A DNA stretch of 64,000 bases from Candidatus Thioglobus sp. REDSEA-S12_B1 (GCA_001628405.1 LURN01000011.1:20864-84863), one strand, 5' to 3'; shown: positions 8,308 through 17,926, counted from the stretch's first letter. The notes: a model not told the origin generated them from the letters alone. Made by a program: numbers and translations.

Positions 8308-10587
8308 ATGAAAGGCGTAATTGGATTACCGCTTGAGCATGATAGTGCTCAAATGCATGTCCAGGGAAGTGCGCAATATATTGATGACATCTCAGTACCA
8401 AGTGGGACGCTTCATGTTGCTTTTGCCCTAAGCAATGTTGCGCATGGAAGGATTAAAAGTATTGACGTCAGTGCAGCCAAAAAGGCTGAGGGTGTTCATA
8501 GTGTTTTGATTGCAGAGGATATCGAAAATCTAATGATTGGGCCTATCATTCATGATGAGCCCCTGCTAGCGTCAAAAGAAGTCTTGTTTTATGGTCAGGC
8601 AATCGCGGCTGTCTTGGCTGAGAGTCATGAACTAGCAAAAAAAGCCGCACTATTAGTTACCGCTGATGTCGAAGAGCTAAAGTCTATTGTCTCGATAGAA
8701 GATGCAATGGAAAGTAAAAGTTTTATTGATGAGCCAATTATTGTTAGCACTGGTGACTCCAAAAAAGCCATTCAAAATGCGAAAAATGTTTTAACTGGAT
8801 CACTCTCCATTGGCGGCCAAGAGCATTATTATCTTGAAGGGCAGGTTGCTATATCAATACCAACAGAGAGTAATGAAATGGTTGTCCATTCTTCCACTCA
8901 AAACCCTACTGAAGTCCAACATCTAGTGGCTCATGTCTTGGGTGTTCCTCAAAATGCAATTGAAGTTGTTACCAGAAGAATGGGGGGCGGTTTTGGCGGC
9001 AAAGAAACAGACTCTTCTCAATTGGCATGTATTTGCGCTATTTTTTCCGAAAAAACGAAGAAGCCTGTCAAAGCAAGATTATCCAGAAAAGATGATATTT
9101 TGTTGACAGGAAAGCGTCATGATTTTGAAGCAAATTATGAGGTTGGTTATAGTGATGATGGGCTTATCGAAGGGATAACTATGGACCTTTCGGCAAGGTG
9201 TGGATACTCGTTAGATTTGTCAAAGGCGATTGTCTCTCGTGCTCTTTTTCATTCAGATAATGCATACTTCATTCCGAACGCAACTTTTACAGGTTATTTA
9301 TGTAAAACTAACACTGCATCAAATACTGCTTTCAGAGGTTTTGGTGGTCCTCAAGGTATGCTTGCTATTGAAAATATAGTTGAAGAAATTTCTAATACAC
9401 TTGGGATCGACCCATTACAAGTTCGAAGGACAAACTTCTACCAGAAAGATACCAATAATGTCACTCCTTATGATCAGGTAATCGAGGATAACATTATCGA
9501 GGAAATTACTGACGAATTGATTGATACTAGTAATTATCATTCGAGAAGAAAAGAGATTGATAAATTCAACAAAGAAAATAAATTTTTAAAGAAAGGTCTC
9601 GCTTTTTCTCCAGTCAAGTTTGGTATTTCATTTACCACCCAGCTTCTGAATCAAGCGGGCGCTTTAGTCAGTATCTATAAGGATGGCAGTATCTACTTAA
9701 ATCATGGCGGAACAGAGATGGGCCAAGGTTTATTTGTCAAGGTAGCGCAGGTTGTTGCAAACGAATTTAGTGTCGATATTTCAAGAGTTAAAGTGTCCGC
9801 AACATCAACCGCAAAGGTGCCGAATACTTCACCGACTGCGGCCTCATCCGGCTCAGACCTGAATGGTATGGCAGCAAGAGAAGCCTGCCTTCGAATTAAG
9901 AGCAACTTAATTGACTTTGCTAAAGAATATTTCGGAGTCAGCGAGAGTTCTATTAAGTTTGAGGATTCCAAGCTTGTAGCAGGCAAAAAACAAATACCAT
10001 TTAATGAATTTATCATGTTAGCCTACTTGAATCGAGTTGAGCTTTTTAGTAATGGCTTCTACAAAACTCCTAAAATTCATTTTGATCTTGACAAACAGAA
10101 AGGGCGACCATTCTTTTATTACTCCTATGGAGCTTGTGTCAGTGAGGTTATAGTGGATTGCTTAACAGGAGAGTACAAACTTCTGGGTGTTGATATTCTG
10201 CACGATGTAGGGGCTTCAATCAACCCTGCGATTGATACTGGACAAATAGTTGGTGGCTATATTCAAGGAATGGGATGGCTATGCTCAGAAGAACTGAAAT
10301 GGAGCGATTCAGGGGTCCTTCTTACAACAGGAGCTTCGACCTATAAGATTCCTGCAATTGGAGACACTCCGGAGCATTTTGAGGTCAAAATCAAGCCTAA
10401 TATTTCAAATCACGAAAATACCATTCATAAGTCTAAGGCAGTTGGTGAGCCGCCTTTAATGCTTGCGATCTCAACTTGGCTCTCTATCAAAAATGCAATA
10501 TATAACGCAGACAAAGAAAATATCAGCGGGCTGAATGCTCCAGCGAGCTTTGAGCAGGTGTTTTTTAGTTTAAATAAAACTTTTTAA
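8308..10587 (+). CDS. xdhB: Xanthine dehydrogenase large (molybdopterin) subunit
   Basis: A 759-residue molybdenum-cofactor subunit that oxidises hypoxanthine and xanthine to urate. Visible landmarks are HVQGSAQYIDD at the N-terminus, the cofactor loop GGGFGGKE, FRGFGGPQG, EMGQGL and the catalytic Glu in VGEPPLML (about residue 714). The length is typical (about 760-780). The start is debatable: the ATG at 8308 has no clear ribosome-binding site, while GGAG at 8267-8270 points to an in-frame ATT at 8278 that would add ten residues. An in-frame stop at 8263 bounds any extension. The 51-bp gap to xdhA is unusual for this operon. Confidence 0.93.
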   Translation: MKGVIGLPLEHDSAQMHVQGSAQYIDDISVPSGTLHVAFALSNVAHGRIKSIDVSAAKKAEGVHSVLIAEDIENLMIGPIIHDEPLLASKEVLFYGQAIAAVLAESHELAKKAALLVTADVEELKSIVSIEDAMESKSFIDEPIIVSTGDSKKAIQNAKNVLTGSLSIGGQEHYYLEGQVAISIPTESNEMVVHSSTQNPTEVQHLVAHVLGVPQNAIEVVTRRMGGGFGGKETDSSQLACICAIFSEKTKKPVKARLSRKDDILLTGKRHDFEANYEVGYSDDGLIEGITMDLSARCGYSLDLSKAIVSRALFHSDNAYFIPNATFTGYLCKTNTASNTAFRGFGGPQGMLAIENIVEEISNTLGIDPLQVRRTNFYQKDTNNVTPYDQVIEDNIIEEITDELIDTSNYHSRRKEIDKFNKENKFLKKGLAFSPVKFGISFTTQLLNQAGALVSIYKDGSIYLNHGGTEMGQGLFVKVAQVVANEFSVDISRVKVSATSTAKVPNTSPTAASSGSDLNGMAAREACLRIKSNLIDFAKEYFGVSESSIKFEDSKLVAGKKQIPFNEFIMLAYLNRVELFSNGFYKTPKIHFDLDKQKGRPFFYYSYGACVSEVIVDCLTGEYKLLGVDILHDVGASINPAIDTGQIVGGYIQGMGWLCSEELKWSDSGVLLTTGASTYKIPAIGDTPEHFEVKIKPNISNHENTIHKSKAVGEPPLMLAISTWLSIKNAIYNADKENISGLNAPASFEQVFFSLNKTF

Positions 10588-10596
10588 AAGTTAATT

Positions 10597-11691
10597 ATGA
10601 ACAGTTGGCTCAAGCACCTAAGGACTGCAATTGCATTAAATAATGGCTTTGTTTTAATCACGATTATTGCCACTAAAGGATCTACCCCATGTAGTCATGG
10701 AGATAAGATTGTCTATACAGATAATGAGGTTATTTTCGGAAGTATTGGTGGTGGGAATCTTGAATATAAAGCATTATCTACTGCCAAAGAAATGCTTAAT
10801 CTTAATGATAACAGTAATCAACTTATTAAGTACCCTTTGGGCGCAACTCTAGGGCAGTGCTGTGGTGGCTATGTAAAGGTTTTATTTGAAAGTTTCGTAG
10901 GGAATTATTCCTCTCTTAAGGGTGAAGACTCTTGGGTTGAAAAAGTTTCAAGGTATTACATTGAAAGTGAAGATTTTATTCTTGCGACGAGCATTGATAA
11001 TGATAAAGACTCAAAATTAGACAAGCAAAAATTTCTCTTAAAACAAAACGACTTCTATTCTTCATCAGAAGATAAACAATTATCAAACTTCGTTAAAGAT
11101 CACTCATTGAAACTATTGCAAAATTCTCAGTGCTCTACTTTAATTGAGTTTGAGAATGAGTCAGGTTCAGGTTCTACGATATGTTTGGAAAAGGTTGTCT
11201 CCAGTGAACTCCTTCCTGTAGCAATTTTCGGTGCCGGACATATATCTCGTGCATTGATGCCAATCCTTATTAATCTTCCAATTAAATTATTTTGGATCGA
11301 TGACCGTCAAGAGCAATTCGATAAATTTCAGGGAGATACCTCACAAATAAAAATTATTTGTGATGATATGGTGGAAATTACTTCAGATCTTCCAGATAAT
11401 GTCTATTGTCTTGTGATAACTTATAGCCATCAAATAGATTTTGAGGTTTGTGAAAAAATGATTATTCAAAATAACTTTAGTTATTTGGGTATGATTGGGT
11501 CATCCATTAAAGGGAATAAGTTTAGGGATCGATTTAAACAAAAAAATTATTCAGAAGAAGTGATCAATAAATTTACTTGTCCAATTGGTGAAAAACATAA
11601 ATTTTTGAAATCTCCAACTGCAATTGCAGTCACAATTGCAATGGACTTAATGAACTTTATTGAACATAAAAAGCAGATTGAAGCTCTATGA
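10597..11691 (+). CDS. xdhC: XdhC-family molybdenum cofactor insertion/sulfuration chaperone
   Basis: A 364-residue protein. The N-terminal XdhC domain contains the GSTPCSHGDKIVYTD region, GSIGGGNLE and GQCCGG. The C-terminal half is a Rossmann-like domain starting with IFGAGHISRAL (about residue 205). XdhC binds molybdenum cofactor, protects it during sulfuration and delivers it to XdhB; it is not part of the finished enzyme. Its position directly after xdhB is standard. The middle (about 100-190) is poorly conserved and somewhat longer than in short XdhC proteins. The stop overlaps the next gene as ATGA. Confidence 0.9.
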   Translation: MNSWLKHLRTAIALNNGFVLITIIATKGSTPCSHGDKIVYTDNEVIFGSIGGGNLEYKALSTAKEMLNLNDNSNQLIKYPLGATLGQCCGGYVKVLFESFVGNYSSLKGEDSWVEKVSRYYIESEDFILATSIDNDKDSKLDKQKFLLKQNDFYSSSEDKQLSNFVKDHSLKLLQNSQCSTLIEFENESGSGSTICLEKVVSSELLPVAIFGAGHISRALMPILINLPIKLFWIDDRQEQFDKFQGDTSQIKIICDDMVEITSDLPDNVYCLVITYSHQIDFEVCEKMIIQNNFSYLGMIGSSIKGNKFRDRFKQKNYSEEVINKFTCPIGEKHKFLKSPTAIAVTIAMDLMNFIEHKKQIEAL

Positions 11692-13187
11692 ATTATCAAC
11701 TAGAAGTATCCAATATTACTAAATCCTACGGCGATCTGAAGGCTAATGATGATGTTTCTTTGAACATTAAAGATTCTAGCATTCATGCACTTCTTGGAGA
11801 AAATGGAGCTGGCAAATCAACTTTAGTTAAGATAATTTATGGCTCTTTAATGCCAGACAGTGGAGAAATGAAATGGGATGGCAGTAACTACAACCCTAAG
11901 AGCCCATTCGAAGCCAGAGAGAATGGAATTGCAATGGTCTTTCAACACTTCTCACTTTTTGAGTCTTTGACTGTTGAAGAGAACATTATTTTGGGCTTAG
12001 ACGGGGTGGGTCTGAATGAAAACTTTACCGATGAAATCCTTAAATATTCAAAGCAGTATGGTCTAGATATAAATCCTCAACAAGTGGTTGGTGATCTGTC
12101 CGTTGGAGCTCGGCAAAGAGTCGAGATAATACGTTGCTTGCTTCAAAAGCCTAAGCTATTGATAATGGATGAGCCCACTTCGGTTCTCACACCACAAGAG
12201 GTTTCTGATTTGTTTGTTACGCTTAGAAAGCTAGCAGATGATGGCTGTTCAATTCTTTACATCTCTCACAAACTAGAAGAGGTTCGAGAAATTTGTAGTG
12301 AAGCAACAATCCTAAGAGGAGGTAAGCTAGTTCAAAGTTGTGTACCGCAAGAGCATAGTCAAAAAGAACTAGCTGAAATGATGATTGGAAAGAAGCTCAC
12401 AGAACTTGCAAGAAGTAATATTAATACAGGGTCAGATATTTTTTCAATCAAGAATCTTAGCTGCCCAAGCGACGACATGTTTGGTGTTGATTTAACTGAT
12501 ATTTCTTTAACCTTAAAGCAGGGTAGTATTGTTGGTATTGCTGGAGTTGCAGGTAATGGTCAAGATGAGTTAATGGAGCTTCTTATTGGTGAAAAAGCTA
12601 CTGATAACGATGTGCTTTATTTTGATGGTCATGATATTGGCTCCTTAAATTCACATGAGAGACGACAACTTTCAATGTTCTTTATTCCAGAAGAGCGTTT
12701 AGGTCATGGTGCGGTTCCTGATATGTCTCTTGACGAGAATATGTTGTTGAGTAGACCAGAGTCAGACAAAATGACCAGTCGTGATGTTATAGATTGGGAT
12801 ATTGTCTCTACTTTTACGCAGAAAGTTATTAGCGACTTTGATGTTCAAACACCTTCTGGCAGAATGCTAGCAAAATCTCTTTCTGGAGGTAATTTACAAA
12901 AATTTATGGTTGGCAGAGAGCTTATAAGAAAACCAAAACTTCTCATTGTTTCTCAGCCCACCTGGGGAGTTGATGCTGGATCAGCTAACAATATCCATCA
13001 GTCGCTAATCGCTCTAGCAGATCAAGGGTCAGCAATACTTATTATCTCTCAAGATTTAGACGAAATATTAAGCTTATGTGAGCAAATACATGTTCTTTCA
13101 GAGGGTAGGCTTTCAGATGCTGTTGATATGAAAAAGGATGGATTAGAGAAAATCTCACAGCTTATGGTGGGAGGTGAAAGCTCATGA
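11688..13187 (+). CDS. ABC importer ATPase with two nucleotide-binding domains (BMP/nucleoside type)
   Basis: A 499-residue protein with two fused ABC domains, as in RbsA and YufO/NupO. The first domain has Walker A GENGAGKST (37-45) and a signature LSVGARQR. The second has a degenerate Walker A (GVAGNGQDE) and signature LSGGNLQK, so probably only the first site has full catalytic motifs, as is usual in this class. It pairs with the two permeases and the BMP-family binding protein that follow. Because it overlaps xdhC (ATGA) at the end of the purine operon, the cargo is probably a purine base, nucleoside or urate-like compound; the exact substrate is not visible. Confidence 0.9.
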   Translation: MNYQLEVSNITKSYGDLKANDDVSLNIKDSSIHALLGENGAGKSTLVKIIYGSLMPDSGEMKWDGSNYNPKSPFEARENGIAMVFQHFSLFESLTVEENIILGLDGVGLNENFTDEILKYSKQYGLDINPQQVVGDLSVGARQRVEIIRCLLQKPKLLIMDEPTSVLTPQEVSDLFVTLRKLADDGCSILYISHKLEEVREICSEATILRGGKLVQSCVPQEHSQKELAEMMIGKKLTELARSNINTGSDIFSIKNLSCPSDDMFGVDLTDISLTLKQGSIVGIAGVAGNGQDELMELLIGEKATDNDVLYFDGHDIGSLNSHERRQLSMFFIPEERLGHGAVPDMSLDENMLLSRPESDKMTSRDVIDWDIVSTFTQKVISDFDVQTPSGRMLAKSLSGGNLQKFMVGRELIRKPKLLIVSQPTWGVDAGSANNIHQSLIALADQGSAILIISQDLDEILSLCEQIHVLSEGRLSDAVDMKKDGLEKISQLMVGGESS

Positions 13188-14254
13188 TTAAGCTAATCCC
13201 AAGGGTTGAAAACTCTAAAGCGATGATTTTATTATCTCCATTGCTTGCACTGACACTAACCGCGGTATCAGCATTAATAATATTTATCTTTATTTTGGAT
13301 GACATTAAAGTTTCAAGCGTTTTTTTCACGCTATTTGTTTTACCACTGACTGACTCCTACTTATTCCCAGAATTATTAGTAAAGGCAGCCCCATTAATGA
13401 TTATTGGTCTTGGTTTATCAATTGGCTTTAGGGCCGGAATATGGAATATTGGAGCTGAGGGTCAGTATGTCATTGGTGGAATTGCAGGCGGTGCGGTTGG
13501 CCTATATTTTTATAATGTTGAGGGTTTTTGGCTCTTACCTTTAATGGCCTTGGCGTCAATCATAGGAGGAATGCTTTATGCGAGTATTGCTGCTTTTCTT
13601 CGTATTAGATACCAGGTGAATGAAATTCTGGTTACTCTTATGTTGACCTATGTTGCTGTTCTATTTCTAAGTGCAATGCTTCAGGGTCCTTTGAGAAATC
13701 CTGCTGGATTTAATTTTCCCGAGAGTAGGATATTTCATGACAGTGCAATGCTCCCAATTATATGGGAGGGGACTCGTTTACATATTGGATTTATTTTGGC
13801 CATTATTCTCTCATTGGTTGCATGGTTCGGAATTAAAAAACATATGTTTGGAATGCAAATTAAGATTACTGGTAGTGCTCCTAGGGCTGCTAAATTTGCT
13901 GGATTTAATGACAATAAAACTGTTCTTTATTCTTTGCTAATTTCTGGGGGTTTGGCCGGGTTAGCTGGCTTCTTTGAAGCTTCTGGTCCTGCGGGTCAAT
14001 TAACACCTGGTCTCCCGCAATTCTACGGTTTTACTGCCATTATTGTTGCCTTCCTAGCTCGATTGCATCCGATTGGAATTGTGTTCTCTTCTTTGTTGAT
14101 TGCGCTTAGCTATGTGGGCGGTGAGGAAGTCCAGATTGAATATAACCTGCCAAGTTCGATTACTCAAATTTTTCAGGGGATGCTTTTATTTTATTTCCTC
14201 GCTTGCGACATCCTAATTAAATATAAAGTTGTGTTAAATAAAACAAAAGACTAA
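13184..14254 (+). CDS. ABC transporter permease (YufP/NupP-like, BPD_transp_2 family)
   Basis: A 356-residue, roughly nine-helix permease of the branched-chain/ribose permease class. Characteristic stretches are GFRAGIWNIGAEGQY, NEILVTLMLTYVA and GFTAIIVAFLARLHP. It begins 4 bp inside the ATPase gene and ends 5 bp before the second permease. Together with the partner permease it should form the heterodimeric channel for the purine-type solute delivered by the BMP-family binding protein. Confidence 0.9.
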   Translation: MIKLIPRVENSKAMILLSPLLALTLTAVSALIIFIFILDDIKVSSVFFTLFVLPLTDSYLFPELLVKAAPLMIIGLGLSIGFRAGIWNIGAEGQYVIGGIAGGAVGLYFYNVEGFWLLPLMALASIIGGMLYASIAAFLRIRYQVNEILVTLMLTYVAVLFLSAMLQGPLRNPAGFNFPESRIFHDSAMLPIIWEGTRLHIGFILAIILSLVAWFGIKKHMFGMQIKITGSAPRAAKFAGFNDNKTVLYSLLISGGLAGLAGFFEASGPAGQLTPGLPQFYGFTAIIVAFLARLHPIGIVFSSLLIALSYVGGEEVQIEYNLPSSITQIFQGMLLFYFLACDILIKYKVVLNKTKD

Positions 14255-14259
14255 AGACT

Positions 14260-15189
14260 ATGAATGAAAGCCTATTTATAAGTATTATTATTGGAATAAC
14301 GATTGCTTCGACGCCACTAATTTTTGCTGCAATTGGCGAATTATTAGTGGAGCGGTCTGGTGTTCTTAATCTTGGGGTAGAGGGCATGATGATTGTTGGT
14401 GCTCTTCTAGGCTTCATAGTGCAATTTCATACTGGGAGTCCCTATTTAGCTGTTTTAGCTGCTCTTTTAGGAGGTATGGCCATTTCCTCTATTTTCGCTT
14501 TTTTAACTCAATTTTTACTGACTAATCAGGTCGCAACTGGGCTTGCACTAACTCTTTTTGGACTAGGTTTATCAGCGTTTGCTGGTCGTGGATATACTGA
14601 AGAAACAATTGTTCTAATTAAAGCTATCCATATTCCATTCTTGTCTGATATTCCAGTTATTGGTCCTTTAATCTTCTCGCTGAATCCTCTTGTTTATTTG
14701 GCACTTGTAATGGTTTATTTGGTATGGTGGTTTCTTTATAAAACCAAGCAAGGGCTCATATTGCGTTCAATCGGGGATAACCATGATGCAGCTCACGCAA
14801 TCGGTCATAACGTAGTTAGGTATAGATTTATGGCTATCTTGTTCGGAGGAGCTATGGCTGGACTTGGCGGTGCTTTCTTGTCACTTGTTCAGGTCCCAAT
14901 TTGGGGTGAAGACATGACTGCGGGTAGGGGATGGATTGCACTTGGGCTGGTAGTTTTTGCTTCATGGCTACCATTCAGAATTATTTTGGGAGCCATTTTA
15001 TTTGGCGGGATAACCGTCCTCCAGCTTCATGCCCAAGGCTTCGATATAAGAATAAGTGCCCAATATTTATCAATGTTGCCTTATCTTGCAACCATTATCA
15101 TACTAGTGAGTTTAAGAATAAGACTAAAAAATAAAACAAATCGCACAGTACCCAATTGTTTGGGTAGAATATTTCATTCAACATCCTAG
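14260..15189 (+). CDS. ABC transporter permease (YufQ/NupQ-like, BPD_transp_2 family)
   Basis: A 309-residue permease with about eight membrane segments. GELLVERSGVLNLGVEGMM near the N-terminus and IGHNVVRYRF plus GGAMAGLGGAFLS in the second half are hallmarks of the YufQ-like partner subunit. The last codons contain a small hairpin, TACCCAA-TTGT-TTGGGTA at 15149-15166, which may act as an mRNA processing or stabilising element before the binding-protein gene (weak inference). A 59-bp gap separates it from that gene. Confidence 0.89.
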   Translation: MNESLFISIIIGITIASTPLIFAAIGELLVERSGVLNLGVEGMMIVGALLGFIVQFHTGSPYLAVLAALLGGMAISSIFAFLTQFLLTNQVATGLALTLFGLGLSAFAGRGYTEETIVLIKAIHIPFLSDIPVIGPLIFSLNPLVYLALVMVYLVWWFLYKTKQGLILRSIGDNHDAAHAIGHNVVRYRFMAILFGGAMAGLGGAFLSLVQVPIWGEDMTAGRGWIALGLVVFASWLPFRIILGAILFGGITVLQLHAQGFDIRISAQYLSMLPYLATIIILVSLRIRLKNKTNRTVPNCLGRIFHSTS

Positions 15190-15248
15190 ATTGATGATTG
15201 TATTTTTAAAAGTAAGTAATTTTGTTCAACAACTAAAGGAGAAGAAGT

Positions 15249-16331
15249 ATGTCTATTAGTAGATTCTCTAGTATTTTAAAACTATCTTTTTTGAGTGTAG
15301 TTTTAGCGTTTACTAGTAATGTCTCAGCTGATCCTGTTAAAGCTGCTTTTGTCTATATTGGTCCAACAGGTGACCATGGATGGACTTTTGCGCATGACGA
15401 AGGGGTTAAGTATGCAAAGGAAAAGTTAGGTGATGACGTCATCATGACAACGATTGAAAACGTTGCGGAGAACTCTGACTCTGAGAGAGTTATTACCAGC
15501 CTTGCGAGAAAAAATGATATTGTATTTACAACATCATTCGGTTATATGAATCCAACTGTTAAAGTTGCAAAGCGCTATCCAGACGTTAAGTTTGAGCACG
15601 CTACTGGTTACATGTTAGAGGATAACTTATCTGTCTATTCAGCGAGATTCTATGAAGGAAGACATGTTATTGGTAAGATTGCTGGAAGAATGACAAAGAG
15701 CAATGTTATCGGTTACATTGCATCATTCCCAATTCCTGAAGTAATTCGTGGAATCAACTCTGCATTTTTAGCTGCTAAGTCAGTTAATCCTGACGTCCAA
15801 ATAAAGGTTGTTTGGGTTTACACTTGGTATGATCCAGGTAAGGAAGCGGATGCTGCTAACGCTCTAATTGCTCAAGGTGCTGACGTACTGATGCAACACA
15901 CTGACTCTACTGCTGCAATGTCAGTTGCTGAGGAGAAAGGTATCTATGCATTCGGTCAGGCTTCAAACATGCGTGAATGGGGTCCAAACGCTCAGTTGAC
16001 AGGAATTATCAATGATTGGGGTCCTTACTATGCAGATAGAATTGCTGCAGTAAGAGATGGAACTTGGACTTCTTCTGACACATTTGCAGGTGTTCAGCAA
16101 GGAATGGTTAAGTTTGCTCCAATGAACAATAATATGCCTACAGAAGTCAAGAATGAGGCAATGCAAACTATTATTGACTTGTCAATGGGTAAAGTTCATC
16201 CATTTACCGGTCCAATTAATAAGCAAGATGGTAGCCCATGGCTAGCAGAAGGCGAAACGCCTCCTAACTTCCCTGATCTACTGACAATGGATTTCTATGT
16301 AGAGGGTATTGACAGTAAGTATCCAAACTAA
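15249..16331 (+). CDS. BMP-family (PnrA/BmpA-like) periplasmic substrate-binding protein
   Basis: A 360-residue protein with a Sec signal peptide (hydrophobic core about 10-22, likely cleavage after NVSA, residue 27). There is no lipobox Cys, so it should be soluble in the periplasm. The mature part begins with the family motif AAFVYIGPTGDHGWTFAHD and has the type I periplasmic-binding fold. BMP-family proteins bind nucleosides or purines. A strong RBS (AAAGGAGAAG) lies before the ATG. The gene is last in the purine operon and is followed by a strong terminator. Substrate identity is inferred only from the operon. Confidence 0.9.
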   Translation: MSISRFSSILKLSFLSVVLAFTSNVSADPVKAAFVYIGPTGDHGWTFAHDEGVKYAKEKLGDDVIMTTIENVAENSDSERVITSLARKNDIVFTTSFGYMNPTVKVAKRYPDVKFEHATGYMLEDNLSVYSARFYEGRHVIGKIAGRMTKSNVIGYIASFPIPEVIRGINSAFLAAKSVNPDVQIKVVWVYTWYDPGKEADAANALIAQGADVLMQHTDSTAAMSVAEEKGIYAFGQASNMREWGPNAQLTGIINDWGPYYADRIAAVRDGTWTSSDTFAGVQQGMVKFAPMNNNMPTEVKNEAMQTIIDLSMGKVHPFTGPINKQDGSPWLAEGETPPNFPDLLTMDFYVEGIDSKYPN

Positions 16332-16349
16332 AATTCATTAGTTGATATT

Positions 16350-16383
16350 AAAAGCGCGTCTCATTTTAAGGCGCGCTTTTTTT
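16350..16383 (+). terminator. Rho-independent terminator of the purine operon
   Basis: A GC-rich stem AAAGCGCG (16351-16358) pairs with CGCGCTTT (16372-16379) around a 13-nt loop and runs into a T tract to 16383. It lies 18 bp after the binding-protein stop. The A-rich left flank means it may also work for the convergent tatC transcript arriving from the other side. Confidence 0.85.
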
Positions 16384-16428
16384 ATGCAAGAATAAAAAAA
16401 GTAAAGTAGAGATTATTTAAATAACTAA

Positions 16429-17283
16429 TTACTTCTTTTTTTCATTCTCAATGACGCTATCATTCATCTCTTTCTCAATATTATCCATCATCTCGTTATG
16501 AGACTTCGATGACCAATCATTAGCTGGCTTTTTAGGTTTTTTTGGTTGAGTGCTCTCACGAACTCTGAAAAAGGACGAGAATATTAAACCTGCCTCAAAC
16601 AAAAGCCAAATAGGGATTGCAATTAGAAACTGTGAAATAACATCAGGCGGCGTAAGAATCATCCCGATGACGAATGATCCAATAATGATGTAGGATCGAT
16701 TCTTTTTAAGTTTTTGAGGTGTGGTTACACCAAAAATAATCAATAGAATTGTAACCACTGGAACTTCAAAAGCTACCCCAAAGGCAAAAGAAACTTTGAG
16801 AATAAAATCTAAGTAATACTGAATATCAGGAGCGAAATTTACTGATTCAGGGCCTACCCCTGCAAGAAAGCCAAAAATGACTGGAAAAACAATATAAAAG
16901 GAAAAAATAAGTCCAATATAAAATAAGAGGGTAGATGAGACAACAAGCGGAAGAATCAATCGTTTTTCATGTCGATAAAGACCAGGTGCAACAAACATCC
17001 ATAGCTGATAAAGAAGATAGGGCATTGCGATGTAAATGGCTAAAATTAATGACATCTTTAATGGCGTTAAAAAAGGAGATATAACACCAATTGCGATGAG
17101 ATTTGAGCCTGGTATAGCCTGAACAATAGGCGCTGCAATAAAATTGTAGATTTCATCAGCGAATGGAAACAATACGATGAAAAAAATAGCAATTGCGATT
17201 ACAGAGCGCAATAAAGATCTTCTAAGTTCTATAAGGTGCTGAACTAAAGGAAGCTTTTCCAATGAATGCTTTTGATCAGGCAT
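16429..17283 (-). CDS. tatC: Twin-arginine translocase subunit TatC
   Basis: A 284-residue six-helix membrane protein. It begins with a short cytoplasmic segment and HLIELRRSLLRS, a TatC hallmark, and contains the conserved FVAPGLYRHEKR loop and the FGVAFEVPV region, whose Glu is needed for signal-peptide binding. The C-terminus is an extended charged tail (about residues 245-284, rich in Lys, Glu and Asn) that is longer than in E. coli. TatC forms the receptor complex with TatB, encoded 3 bp upstream. Confidence 0.95.
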   Translation of the reverse strand: MPDQKHSLEKLPLVQHLIELRRSLLRSVIAIAIFFIVLFPFADEIYNFIAAPIVQAIPGSNLIAIGVISPFLTPLKMSLILAIYIAMPYLLYQLWMFVAPGLYRHEKRLILPLVVSSTLLFYIGLIFSFYIVFPVIFGFLAGVGPESVNFAPDIQYYLDFILKVSFAFGVAFEVPVVTILLIIFGVTTPQKLKKNRSYIIIGSFVIGMILTPPDVISQFLIAIPIWLLFEAGLIFSSFFRVRESTQPKKPKKPANDWSSKSHNEMMDNIEKEMNDSVIENEKKK

Positions 17284-17286
17284 TAG

Positions 17287-17583
17287 TTATTTTGGTTTTT
17301 TATTTGAATATAAATTTTCTTCTTTCAGCGAGTCGACACTGGACTTTATATCTTCGGTGACCTCTGAAAGTATTACCTTTTCTTCGTCCATAGACAACTG
17401 TTCTTTTATTTCATCCACTTTCAACTCTTCGTTAATGTCAGACTTTATTTTGTTTAAAAATTGATTAAGCTTGCCAAAATAAAGCCCAGCCTTTCTTGCA
17501 AGAGATGGCATCTTTTCTGGTCCAACGACAATAAGGGTAATAATGCCTATGATGGCAATTTCCCAAAAGCCAAAATCAAACAT
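17287..17583 (-). CDS. tatB: Twin-arginine translocase subunit TatB
   Basis: A 98-residue protein with the TatB pattern MFDFGFWEIAIIGIITLIVV, one short transmembrane helix, then GPEKMP at the hinge, an amphipathic helix and an acidic C-terminal tail. GPE with Pro after the hinge Gly distinguishes TatB from TatA. It is somewhat shorter than the E. coli protein. It lies between tatA and tatC on the minus strand. Confidence 0.92.
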   Translation of the reverse strand: MFDFGFWEIAIIGIITLIVVGPEKMPSLARKAGLYFGKLNQFLNKIKSDINEELKVDEIKEQLSMDEEKVILSEVTEDIKSSVDSLKEENLYSNKKPK

Positions 17584-17606
17584 GAGGTTGAGTGGTTAAA
17601 AAGAAT

Positions 17607-17816
17607 TTATTTCTTATCCGATTGATCATCATTAGCCTCAACTTTGGCCTCAATGATCTCTTCTTTATCTTCAGTTTCAGATTCTTTCATGGAGGTCTTG
17701 AAGCCCTTAATCGCACCTCCAAGTTCGTTGCCAATATTTTTAAGTCTCTTACCGCCAAATATCAAAAGGACAATCACTAAGATGATAATTAATTCAAACG
17801 GTCCCGGCATACCCAT
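17607..17816 (-). CDS. tatA: Twin-arginine translocase subunit TatA
   Basis: A 69-residue pore-forming component with one N-terminal membrane helix (about 7-20), the FGGKRL hinge and the amphipathic helix containing LGGAIKGFK, followed by a charged tail. It is first in the tatABC operon, transcribed away from the galactoside ABC operon. An RBS (AGGAGA on the minus strand, in the 17820s) supports this start. Likely Tat cargo in this window is not obvious, because the molybdoenzyme XdhAB lacks a leader. Confidence 0.93.
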   Translation of the reverse strand: MGMPGPFELIIILVIVLLIFGGKRLKNIGNELGGAIKGFKTSMKESETEDKEEIIEAKVEANDDQSDKK

Positions 17817-17926
17817 AGTATTTCTCCTGAATAAGAATATGTATATTTTACACTTTTATAGATTTTGGTTTTGAAGAAGGTGACACTATTGAAATTACTA
17901 TAATTTTTGAGTTAAGTTTCATATAA

